IMG/VR virus record: IMGVR_UViG_3300008459_000056
Coordinates: 1 to 56,767 of that record
DNA length: 56,767 bases
From: a virus
Reading direction: 5' to 3' (one strand)
Shown here: piece after piece, positions 16,339 through 24,631 of the stretch
How the letters are laid out: the number at the start of each line of letters is the position of its first letter
How positions within the stretch are numbered: the stretch's first letter is position 1
Translations under genes and position numbers: made by a program
The notes under the pieces: generated by a model
What the model saw: the letters and a program-made list of their open reading frames with translations, nothing else
What the model was told of the DNA's origin: nothing
Databases searched by the model: none

Positions 16339-19300
16339 TTAAAAATCCATAAAGTCATATCTTTGTCCGTCTTGAAAATCAAAATCAATTCCGTCTTGGA
16401 ATTGTTTACTAACTATGTCTACGTATTTATAACATGTGTTTGTACCAGCACTTAAAGTAAATCCGTTTGGACAAGGCGTGTATTCATAACAACATGTAGA
16501 ACACATATTAAAAGTTAAGTAAACTTCTTTGCTGTTCAAGACTAGTCTACTATCTCTTTCATATAAACCAGATTGTTCAAAATAATTTGTATATCTCCAA
16601 GGTAAATCCGCATCGGGGCTTGGAGCAAACACTCTGTTTATTGTTTGTTCGGTATTTTTAACCCAAGATTTTTTATTGTCAATTACTTTTTTTAATTTAA
16701 AACCTGGACAAGAATTATAATTAGTAAATGTAAAACTATCTTGTTTAGTACACTCTACTTTAATATCATCAACAAATATATCATACTCACAACATTCATT
16801 TAACCCATTAATAACTAATTTTACTTTAAAAGGTGTCGTTGTATCATTAATAATACTACTCGATATTTCTGTCCATTGGCAATAACCGTCTGAAGCTAAA
16901 TTAAAGGTACTTACTATATCTGTTTGAATTACCGTATTATCCATACTATCACCAGTATAAACAATCAAACTAGCTGTAACTTCTTCACCATTTAACGGTT
17001 CACAATCTTGTGAATCTGGTCTCTCTAAATAAAAAGACGCTGATACGGTTAAATTAGTACATTCAAGGTCATCTACTAAAATTTCATTTTCACTTAAACC
17101 AAATTCAATTGGAGTAGGTATTAAAGCCGGGTTCCAGTAACAAACCCCATTTACATATTGCCACCCTAAATCTTCACCTAATGTTAAACAACAAACTTGA
17201 CTAAGATTTTCAAAAGTATTTTCCCCATTTGGTTCTTCTGGGTCAATAGGTACTTCAGTATCACAAGGACTTATTGGTGGTCCAGTTTCTGTTGGTGGTG
17301 GTGGCTCTACCCCAAAAACGGGTATTCCTTTATTGTTTATAATTGTATTATTATTTGTAATTATACCACCAATAGGTACTTGGCACATACAATATGTGCC
17401 TGTTTGTGTTGTATTACAAGGGTTGGTTGGTAATAAAAGTGGTGCCCCTAATAATGCCTGACCTACACTACTGGGGATAACTAAATCCAAATATATTTCA
17501 CCCGTTAAACCGTCTCTACCTAATATTGTTACAACTCTTGGTGTGGTGTCTAAATACTGAGCAAAGCAACTATTTTGTAAATTATCCCAAAAAGAACTAC
17601 CTAAATAAACTTGTTGACAAATAACTTGTCCGGCAACCCAACCATAAGAATCAAAACCAGTACCATTAATTGTTAACAAATAATCATTAGCGTTAATTTG
17701 TTGTCCACAAATACTAATAACACCACTAGTTGTTGGCCACCAAGATAAATTATTCGGTCCACCTAAAAATTGTGATAAACCTGTTGTTGTATTTGGACTA
17801 GCGAAACTATAAGAAGTAAATTCTTTTAATACAACACCACAATCACAACCACCTGTTCCACCGCCTGTATCTGTTCCACCGCCTGTATCTGTTCCACCGC
17901 CTGTATCTGTTCCACCGCCTGTATCTGTTCCACCGCCTGGATTTATGTAGACATAACAAACTTGTGCCGTAGGTGAAGCGTTTTGTTCAGTACATAATGA
18001 TAAAAAGGAACTATCAATTAAATTAGTAATATTTAATCTAGTTGTTATTGTATAGGTACCATCACCGTTGTTGAATACTTCTGCCTGAAAATTATCATTA
18101 CCGGCAACCCTAGTTTGACCATTAAATTGACTAGTATTAACAAAGTTAGTCCAACAAGGTCCAGAAGGACCAGGCGTACTCATTAAATTAGTTATCTCAA
18201 TGTCTATACCATATGTTATATTACTCAATAGGGAACTATTGGAGTTAGTTTTTAGTGTTAATAAGAAAGTTCCAGCAGGGAAAAAATCATCTGCATCATC
18301 TGGGTCTCTAACTTCGTTTTCACCAACTTTTCTGTAATACCAACTAACCACATTAAAACAACCCTCTGTTGGGTCTACATCAGTACCACCACTACCACCA
18401 CCACTACCGCCACCACCAAAATCAATATCACCAAAATCGATATCGATATCTATTGGGTCAAAACCACCACCACCGGTGTTTGAATCCGCACAAGTGGGTT
18501 GTGAACTATCATAGACAACAGTACCATTTTCTAGATATATTACATCTTCTATACATAAATCACAAGGTTCACTGTTAAGTACATCATCTTTGATACATGC
18601 ACCGAATTTATTGTTACCTAAATCATAGTTAGGTACATAACTATACCCTTCTTGTGTGTTACAACAAGCCTCACTAACAGGTAAACCCGTATCACCATCT
18701 ATTAAAACACCTTCAATTGTTAAAGCTAAATTAATTGGGCAATCGGTTGGCTGGGTTAATCTACAAAATTGACCATCCCAATAAACATCTTGTCCCACAA
18801 CATCAGGGTCACAACATTGTTCTGTTAATGGTTGTAATAAATTAAAATTATCTAAAAAATCTGTTAAGATAATATCACCCAAAGAATTTCCACCATCACC
18901 ATTTTCTGTTTCAGTAGGACCGTCCAACTCACCACTACTAAAATCTGTTAAAATAATATCACCACTATATATACAACAGTTATTACAATCAAATACAGCG
19001 TTAGGGTTATAATTTAAAGCATTTGGGTCTAAACAACCAGTAACGTTACCTGATGGATATTCACAACAACCACTAGTGTAACTACCACCTAAATCTAAAC
19101 TTACATCACCATTAGGTCCACAAGGTATTGATGCTAGTGGATTATAATTTAAAGCAGATGGGTCAACACAACCTATTATATCTTCTATTGGTCCTGTTGG
19201 TGTTGTTAATGATTTTGTTATCCCAGCAAAACTAATATTTGTAGAATCTGATGGATTATTTGTTGTTATACCCGTGTTTTGTGTATTACCAAGAATATTA

Positions 19301-19548
19301 TAATAAACAACCCCCTCTTGTGTTATTGTTATACCCGTTGGGCAAACGTCATAAATACAAGTACAGTTATCTATTAAAGCTTCTGGGTTATAGTTTATAG
19401 CAGTTGGATCGGTACATCCTGAGATTTGACCCTCATATGAACAACCACCATCATCTAGTGTTGCTTCTTCATCAAAATTAGTGGCTAATGGGTCGGTACA
19501 ACCTAAAACAACTTCTGATGGGTCTAAATCTTCAATAGTACAAGCCAT
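16339..19548 (-). CDS. Large cysteine-rich tail protein with GCTDP-type repeats
   Basis: A 1069-aa protein. Four N-terminal units at about residues 16-38, 44-66, 126-163 and 171-194 follow GC-x-DP-x-A-x-NYNP-x-A and end in Cys-rich turns. I know this type of repeat mainly from secreted proteins of Bacteroidota, where the acidic loops suggest Ca2+ binding. Several modules beginning CC and ending in G-x-C follow (EQCCDPDVVG, EACCNTQEGY, SQVCCLTLGE). An exact GGTDTG tandem repeat occupies 536-566 as a flexible linker. Near 815-930 a beta-sandwich segment (FYLERPDSQDCEP, YDIFVDDIKVEC) resembles carbohydrate-binding modules. The protein ends in FQDGIDFDFQDGQRYDFMDF. Probably a surface-exposed adhesin or fibre-base protein, placed just before the fibre gene. 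Confidence 0.7.
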   Translation of the reverse strand: MACTIEDLDPSEVVLGCTDPLATNFDEEATLDDGGCSYEGQISGCTDPTAINYNPEALIDNCTCIYDVCPTGITITQEGVVYYNILGNTQNTGITTNNPSDSTNISFAGITKSLTTPTGPIEDIIGCVDPSALNYNPLASIPCGPNGDVSLDLGGSYTSGCCEYPSGNVTGCLDPNALNYNPNAVFDCNNCCIYSGDIILTDFSSGELDGPTETENGDGGNSLGDIILTDFLDNFNLLQPLTEQCCDPDVVGQDVYWDGQFCRLTQPTDCPINLALTIEGVLIDGDTGLPVSEACCNTQEGYSYVPNYDLGNNKFGACIKDDVLNSEPCDLCIEDVIYLENGTVVYDSSQPTCADSNTGGGGFDPIDIDIDFGDIDFGGGGSGGGSGGTDVDPTEGCFNVVSWYYRKVGENEVRDPDDADDFFPAGTFLLTLKTNSNSSLLSNITYGIDIEITNLMSTPGPSGPCWTNFVNTSQFNGQTRVAGNDNFQAEVFNNGDGTYTITTRLNITNLIDSSFLSLCTEQNASPTAQVCYVYINPGGGTDTGGGTDTGGGTDTGGGTDTGGGTGGCDCGVVLKEFTSYSFASPNTTTGLSQFLGGPNNLSWWPTTSGVISICGQQINANDYLLTINGTGFDSYGWVAGQVICQQVYLGSSFWDNLQNSCFAQYLDTTPRVVTILGRDGLTGEIYLDLVIPSSVGQALLGAPLLLPTNPCNTTQTGTYCMCQVPIGGIITNNNTIINNKGIPVFGVEPPPPTETGPPISPCDTEVPIDPEEPNGENTFENLSQVCCLTLGEDLGWQYVNGVCYWNPALIPTPIEFGLSENEILVDDLECTNLTVSASFYLERPDSQDCEPLNGEEVTASLIVYTGDSMDNTVIQTDIVSTFNLASDGYCQWTEISSSIINDTTTPFKVKLVINGLNECCEYDIFVDDIKVECTKQDSFTFTNYNSCPGFKLKKVIDNKKSWVKNTEQTINRVFAPSPDADLPWRYTNYFEQSGLYERDSRLVLNSKEVYLTFNMCSTCCYEYTPCPNGFTLSAGTNTCYKYVDIVSKQFQDGIDFDFQDGQRYDFMDF
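17854..17940 (-). repeat. 18-base tandem repeat encoding GGTDTG
   Basis: Four perfect copies of tgttccaccgcctgtatc and a partial fifth, in frame, encode a Gly-Gly-Thr-Asp-Thr-Gly linker. Identity between copies indicates recent expansion by slippage. Confidence 0.9.
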
Positions 19549-19573
19549 TATTTATATTATTTTTTATAAATAT
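19549..19573 (-). promoter_or_regulatory. ATATTTATAA element and TATAAATA box before the GCTDP gene
   Basis: The recurring ATATTTATAA is exact at 19573-19564, 15 bases before the ATG. A TATAAATA also lies directly against the ATG (19556-19549), too close to act as an ordinary -10 box for that start. Confidence 0.4.
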
Positions 19574-19588
19574 TTTTATTTTATTTTT

Positions 19589-22012
19589 TTAACCGTTAAC
19601 TAATATAGGGTCTACTGTAATACCTATTTTTTTACAGAATTTAGTTCCATTTAAATTAGTACCGGCTTGTCCACCTCTTTTAATGCAACAAGCCTTATCT
19701 AAAGGTTTAGATACCTGTTGGTTTATATCTGTATAATATAGCCATATATCACCATTTGATTGGGTAACTTCTGTTAAAGAATCTGACGGAGGACACCAAT
19801 AACAAGGGTAAGTACCGTCTTCAATATTTAAATAATTATTGAACCCTAATTTTTCACAACAATAATTACTTTCCAAAACTAAAACTTGTCCTGATTGTAT
19901 ATAAGTTATTAAACCGGTACCATCTAAAGATGTGTTCGTTGGACAAACTTCTATTTCACAACCCTCTTCATTACCAGTAAAAAAGTTTATATGAAAAGAA
20001 TTTAAACCATTATTACTGGTTTCATTATCACTACCAGCGTTTAAAACAACAGCATTATTAACCCTGTCTTCATTCATTACTGTAGCATAAAAATCATTAT
20101 AAGTGTTTAGAATATTACCAACACCAGTTGTGGTGGTACTACCTAAATTATTACCTTCTATGATTGTTTGTCCACCGCTTTCTATCGTACCTAAAGTATA
20201 ATCAGTAAAATAGTTAAATGTTAATAAATTTAAATTAATAGTTGTTTGTGTTGGTTCAAAGTTTGGTATTAAACAAGTGTATTTTTCAAAATAAGCTCTA
20301 CCAAAATCATACGGACCAAAATGTGGGTTATTACCGTTAACATTTGGTTTTGTGTTTTCGGGTGTTCCTCCATTATACCAAAAACCATTTAATTGAAAAT
20401 AGTATCTATCTGTATTTGGGAAAATTTTTGGGTACCCTTCTTGATCTATACCTATTTGTGAATCCTCAGGAACATAACCAAGATAGGTTAACATTTGAGT
20501 TATAATTTGTGGGTAATTTAATTTTTTTTCTGCTAAGTAAACTACTTCATCAAAAGAAATTAAACATTGGTCTATATTGAATAGGTTTAAAAAGAATTCA
20601 ATAACTTTTCTTGTACCTTTAGACTTAAATAACCACCAAGCATTTATCACCAAACGTCTCCACAGTTCTCTATCCATTTCAGCTAAAGATGGTGAGACCC
20701 CATTTGGGTTAAATACACCTTGTGGTGAGGTTTGTAAAAATTTAATTAAATTATTATCCGAAAAAGATTGTAAAGAATCAAAACCTAAATTTTGTGCCAT
20801 CATCTTGATTAACTCATCAGGCATATTATCCACACCGTCATAGGTAACAACATTAGCAAAAGAAATATTATCAATATATAGTTTTATTTTGTCATACTCT
20901 CTACCCCAAATTTTAACTAACTTATCCATTTTACGACCACTATTAGGGTCTGTCCCATCACCTGGTGTATCAAATTCAAATATTGCCGTTGCTACTAATT
21001 TTCTAACCATTATGTTGGTTATTTCAGCATCAAAATTTGCCGCAAATTTTAATAAATTTTCTATATAATTTGCATAATCTCTACCAGTATAATCAATATT
21101 GTAACCATCATTAGTTGGCCAAGTGAAACTAATTCTATTATTACTAACACCATTAATTGTTTCAGTTGGTCTGTCTAGTTCTATTGTATATTTAGGTATC
21201 GAATTCCTATTTAATAACTGTCTTTGGAACTCACTTATTTTATTAAAAAATATATTATTTAAAGTTTCATCATTAGGTTTTATATGATATTCAAAAGAAC
21301 CTGATGTTAAACCAGAAGTATACAAAGTTGGCCAAACTAAACCACTTGTTTGTATTTTTATATAATCATCTGTTTCAGTGTTACCCGTATAACTTATTAT
21401 AGGGAATTTACCGTAACTATTGTTAATTTCATATTTAGTAAAATTATTTTGTATAAAAGATATATCAGTGTAATCATTTGTGGTAAATACATTTGGTAAA
21501 TTTTCAGTTATTAAATTAAATTGATTTTCTATAACATTTCTAGATACAGTAAAATATGATATATTCTTATCTAAGTCATATTGAAAGTCATTTACAGTGT
21601 CATTTATATATGAAAACCTAACAAATAAACTACCTTTCCAATTTGTTACTATGTCTACAATTTCTGTTTCGACAAATTTTCTAGCATCACTAAAATATAC
21701 ATAGTTTTTTAGTTTGTTGGGGTTTGTTTTTAACACCACCTCTAAACTATTACTTTGGTTACTAATATCTACAGCTTGTTGTAAAGTTAAATTAAGATTG
21801 TCTAGTGTAAATAATTCTGAAAATTCACCCTCAGTAGTAAAAAATTCACCAGAAAAATTATTGGCCCCTGTTGTTAAAGAAAAATTACCAAAAGTAAAAA
21901 AAGCATCACCATTTTTACTGGTAAGTTGGTTACCCACTAAATCAGGTGAAAAATCACCAGCTCTTTTAGTATATGATTGTGTTAAAGAACCTGGTACTAC
22001 TCTTTTAGCCAT
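19589..22012 (-). CDS. Baseplate wedge/tail protein with P2 gpI-like (gp7-like) core and Cys-rich end
   Basis: An 807-aa protein. Around residues 445-480, ELWRRLVINAWWLFKSKG, followed by TRKVIEFFLNLFNI, matches the pattern of the P2 gpI tail-protein family, a baseplate component that contacts the wedge and whose counterpart in T4-type phages is part of gp7. Its position downstream of gp6 agrees. The first 300 residues are beta-rich. The last 110 residues are different: they contain two Cys-rich modules (NYCCEKLGFNNYLNIEDG with CYWC, and KACCIKRGGQAG with FCKK) that resemble modules of the next gene product, as if a surface-binding extension had been added. The gene follows the previous one after 9 bases. 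The gpI/gp7 assignment is by motif and order, not by alignment. Confidence 0.65.
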   Translation of the reverse strand: MAKRVVPGSLTQSYTKRAGDFSPDLVGNQLTSKNGDAFFTFGNFSLTTGANNFSGEFFTTEGEFSELFTLDNLNLTLQQAVDISNQSNSLEVVLKTNPNKLKNYVYFSDARKFVETEIVDIVTNWKGSLFVRFSYINDTVNDFQYDLDKNISYFTVSRNVIENQFNLITENLPNVFTTNDYTDISFIQNNFTKYEINNSYGKFPIISYTGNTETDDYIKIQTSGLVWPTLYTSGLTSGSFEYHIKPNDETLNNIFFNKISEFQRQLLNRNSIPKYTIELDRPTETINGVSNNRISFTWPTNDGYNIDYTGRDYANYIENLLKFAANFDAEITNIMVRKLVATAIFEFDTPGDGTDPNSGRKMDKLVKIWGREYDKIKLYIDNISFANVVTYDGVDNMPDELIKMMAQNLGFDSLQSFSDNNLIKFLQTSPQGVFNPNGVSPSLAEMDRELWRRLVINAWWLFKSKGTRKVIEFFLNLFNIDQCLISFDEVVYLAEKKLNYPQIITQMLTYLGYVPEDSQIGIDQEGYPKIFPNTDRYYFQLNGFWYNGGTPENTKPNVNGNNPHFGPYDFGRAYFEKYTCLIPNFEPTQTTINLNLLTFNYFTDYTLGTIESGGQTIIEGNNLGSTTTTGVGNILNTYNDFYATVMNEDRVNNAVVLNAGSDNETSNNGLNSFHINFFTGNEEGCEIEVCPTNTSLDGTGLITYIQSGQVLVLESNYCCEKLGFNNYLNIEDGTYPCYWCPPSDSLTEVTQSNGDIWLYYTDINQQVSKPLDKACCIKRGGQAGTNLNGTKFCKKIGITVDPILVNG

Positions 22013-22021
22013 TTTATTTTT

Positions 22022-22906
22022 TTATACAGTAAATATGTTATTAAAGTTTTTAGTCGTATCAACATTAAGCCTAACTTCCCTAGCCTCATATAGTGGGTTG
22101 TTACTATCGTCCTGTACTTCAAATAAATTATATTGTTTATATATATTATTTTGGTTGTCGTAGATTGTGTAAATACCGTCTTGTATAGATTTAGACTGAT
22201 TCCCATACAAAGCATATGATAGTGTTTGTGCGTCATGTTCAACAACTTCTAATTCTATATGAATTGGGTCAAAATACGTATTGGTCAAACTAATTACTTG
22301 GTTCGGTGAACCAATAAAAGGTAGTTTATTAGGTAAGGTTATTGGACTAGATGTTGGTGTTAATGTACAAAATATTAAATCACCGGCGTCATTATACCTA
22401 TATCTTATCGCTTTTTGTGAGGTATTATTTAAATTTTGATTAACCGGTTCAACTCTACCACTAGAGGTTATAATTCTAAATAAATTACGTACTTTACCGT
22501 TGTTATCGTAATACTCAATTCTGAAACCAATTAAAGAGTTGTCTGTTGTTAAGTTGGTTGGTAATTCGTCTGCCCGTAATATAATACCTTTAATATCTGG
22601 TGAAGAAGATAAAACACCACAATCTGCTATTCTTAAAACAAGTTGTCTAGGTCTTATCATCATATTGTATATACCGACAACACCAAAAATACCCGATGGT
22701 AAAGTTAAATTTTTAAGACCTGGTAAACTTTGTGCCAACCCATTAACTAAAACAGGTTCACCAACATCTGATAATAAAGATGTTGCATCTAACTCAATCA
22801 TATTACCAACAGGTGTTTGTCTGTCTCTAGCGTAATTATAAAAAATTTGTATATCTTCAGAGTTAACATCTGATGGTCTAATAATACCGTAATTACCTGT
22901 AGCCAT
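22022..22906 (-). CDS. Baseplate/tail structural protein (candidate gp8 position)
   Basis: A 294-aa protein starting MATGNYGIIRPSDVNSEDI. It has a helix-turn segment near the N terminus, two hydrophobic beta regions (IFGVVGIYNMMIRPRQLVL) and a C-terminal stretch of strands (HIELEVVEHDAQTLSYALYG). No enzyme motif is seen. It sits between the gp6-like wedge and the gpI/gp7-like protein, where T4-type phages keep the smaller wedge proteins such as gp8 (334 aa in T4). Size and location fit, but I see no diagnostic motif, so the gp8 idea is tentative. Confidence 0.6.
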   Translation of the reverse strand: MATGNYGIIRPSDVNSEDIQIFYNYARDRQTPVGNMIELDATSLLSDVGEPVLVNGLAQSLPGLKNLTLPSGIFGVVGIYNMMIRPRQLVLRIADCGVLSSSPDIKGIILRADELPTNLTTDNSLIGFRIEYYDNNGKVRNLFRIITSSGRVEPVNQNLNNTSQKAIRYRYNDAGDLIFCTLTPTSSPITLPNKLPFIGSPNQVISLTNTYFDPIHIELEVVEHDAQTLSYALYGNQSKSIQDGIYTIYDNQNNIYKQYNLFEVQDDSNNPLYEAREVRLNVDTTKNFNNIFTV

Positions 22907-22910
22907 TTTA

Positions 22911-23609
22911 TTAAATTGTGTTTATTAATTTGTAATAACCGTTTAAATAATTTTTTAAATCGTTAAAATTATTTATTTCCGACAATCTTTGGTGTCTTTC
23001 AAAAACAGAACCATTGTCTCTTTCCATAAATAGGTCTGAATCCACATTTGGTTTATCAATCAACCCAACATACCTATTATTTTTAAATATTTTTTCTTGT
23101 ATAAAATTATCATAAGATAATTTTTTAGTTTCAAATATTGTATCTCTAGGTTCTACACCATTACTATAAGAGGAAAAACTTCTATTTAATATTAAATTAC
23201 CCTGTAAATCGAAATTAAAATTATTTTTTGGTTTTTGTTTTTTTAAAAGTTCTACTGGACTACCTTTTGAAAAGTCTGGTATAAATTTTAAATTTTTAGA
23301 TATCCCTATTTGTTTTTTTTCAATTACCGAAGGGTTATTTAAATTTGTATTTTTTTTGTTTTGAATGATGGTTCCTTTTTTGGAAGTAATTAAATCATCT
23401 TTACTGTATAGATTTTTTTCTGATTGTTTTACAGTAAAGGAGGTGTAAGTAATGTTATCTATAATATATTTTACTTTATATAAATTTTGTGAACCATCAA
23501 TTGGGCTAACGCTAATTACCCCATTTTGACCCACTTTATACGGATTTTCTGAATCTAAAGTTTTAACCTTAAATAATTTATTACTAGTTTTACCTGTTAA
23601 ACCACCCAT
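22911..23609 (-). CDS. Hypothetical protein of the baseplate cluster
   Basis: A 232-aa, lysine- and asparagine-rich basic protein. The first 70 residues form a small beta domain (LFKVKTLDSENPYKVG, NLYKVKYIIDNITYTSFTVK). The rest is polar, with a middle stretch rich in Lys/Asn and a C-terminal helix that ends DLKNYLNGYYKLINTI. I do not recognise the family. It lies 4 bases after one baseplate gene and 4 before the next, so a role in wedge assembly is likely from context only. Confidence 0.55.
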   Translation of the reverse strand: MGGLTGKTSNKLFKVKTLDSENPYKVGQNGVISVSPIDGSQNLYKVKYIIDNITYTSFTVKQSEKNLYSKDDLITSKKGTIIQNKKNTNLNNPSVIEKKQIGISKNLKFIPDFSKGSPVELLKKQKPKNNFNFDLQGNLILNRSFSSYSNGVEPRDTIFETKKLSYDNFIQEKIFKNNRYVGLIDKPNVDSDLFMERDNGSVFERHQRLSEINNFNDLKNYLNGYYKLINTI

Positions 23610-23613
23610 TTTT

Positions 23614-23829
23614 TTATTTTAAAATATCATCATATATACCTAAATCTTTTACTTTTTGTTTAAAAAAGATTAATATATTTATATTAGGTCCCACGATACC
23701 AGTAAAAGCGACTCCATCTCTAATTTTTTGTCTTAACACAGTACTATCATAATTAGTAACACTAGCGTCACTAAATGTAAATTTGTATTTGGAAAAATCT
23801 AATCTTATTTTTCTGACATACTGACTCAT
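23614..23829 (-). CDS. Hypothetical small protein of the baseplate cluster
   Basis: A 71-aa protein, with a beta-rich N terminus (VRKIRLDFSKYKFTFSD) and a hydrophobic segment (GIVGPNINILIFFKQKVKD) that is too short and charged at its ends to be a clear membrane helix. It starts 1 base after the preceding stop, which indicates coupled translation within the wedge genes. Family unknown. Confidence 0.55.
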   Translation of the reverse strand: MSQYVRKIRLDFSKYKFTFSDASVTNYDSTVLRQKIRDGVAFTGIVGPNINILIFFKQKVKDLGIYDDILK

Positions 23830-23830
23830 A

Positions 23831-24631
23831 TTAATTTATTTTAACTTCATTAAATATTATGGTGTCGTCTGTATTACCGTTAGATGGTTCCACATAAAAA
23901 ATCCTATTTAAACTACCAACATTATTTTGTGTTATGTATGGGTTTAATAACCTTAATTTAGCAAAACGCCATTGTGGGTTTGCATTATACTGTGATAGTG
24001 TTAGGGTGTTTGTACCAGAAGGACTATTTATAAATTTTTTTATTATTCCCGTTTTAGAATCAAAAAAAGTTGCCTCAAAATATAATGTCCTAAAAGTATT
24101 TTCTTTAATAAATTTTGGGTCGTTTTTTAACCAAAACAACCTTTTTAAGGGGAATGAGGTTGAGGTGGTGTTTTGATAGATATTTAAAAATTCTGAAAAT
24201 AAAAAATTTTGACTTGAGAAATCGTCTGAATCATAAAAATCTAATCTATAAAAACTATTTGTAATATTATTTGTTAGACCAGTTATTTCTTCTTGTGTAA
24301 AACCAGCGGCTTTATAATTGTTTTCTAAGTTACCTGTTTGTGTGTTATAAAAATAAAACGAAATATCTAAGTTAGAATTATTTTGTTGTCCATAATTAGC
24401 TGATTTAAATTTTATTTTTTCATTATCACTAGTTATGTTAATTGTTTTATTTTTTTCCTCAATAAATAATTGATTAGCCAAACTTTCATAACCATCATTT
24501 TTATTTTGTTGGTTAAATGGTATTAGAATATTTTTACTAAAAACTTCGGCTCCAGCTAGTTGTCCATCACTAATAAAATTTATTTTTGAGGGATTTCTAT
24601 CTATAAAATCAATAATTTTGTATTTTAACAT
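23831..24631 (-). CDS. Hypothetical baseplate-cluster structural protein
   Basis: A 266-aa protein without recognised domains, rich in Asn, Phe, Ser and Thr. The sequence alternates short strands with polar loops. The C-terminal part (WRFAKLRLLNPYITQNNVG, NRIFYVEPSNG) looks like a beta sandwich. Its start codon overlaps the gp6-like stop by one base (TAATG), so its translation is tied to that of gp6, and it is likely made in similar amounts as a baseplate wedge partner. Confidence 0.6.
   Translation of the reverse strand: MLKYKIIDFIDRNPSKINFISDGQLAGAEVFSKNILIPFNQQNKNDGYESLANQLFIEEKNKTINITSDNEKIKFKSANYGQQNNSNLDISFYFYNTQTGNLENNYKAAGFTQEEITGLTNNITNSFYRLDFYDSDDFSSQNFLFSEFLNIYQNTTSTSFPLKRLFWLKNDPKFIKENTFRTLYFEATFFDSKTGIIKKFINSPSGTNTLTLSQYNANPQWRFAKLRLLNPYITQNNVGSLNRIFYVEPSNGNTDDTIIFNEVKIN

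Noticed and set aside
19549-19556. TATAAATA touching the ATG of the GCTDP gene as a T4 late promoter
   Set aside because: It is too near to the start codon for a transcript from it to include the ATG; not counted as a separate promoter.
21714-22163. Plus-strand frame of 149 codons over the start of the 807-aa gene
   Set aside because: It lies antisense to two well-supported tail genes, and its product has no family likeness; a shadow frame.
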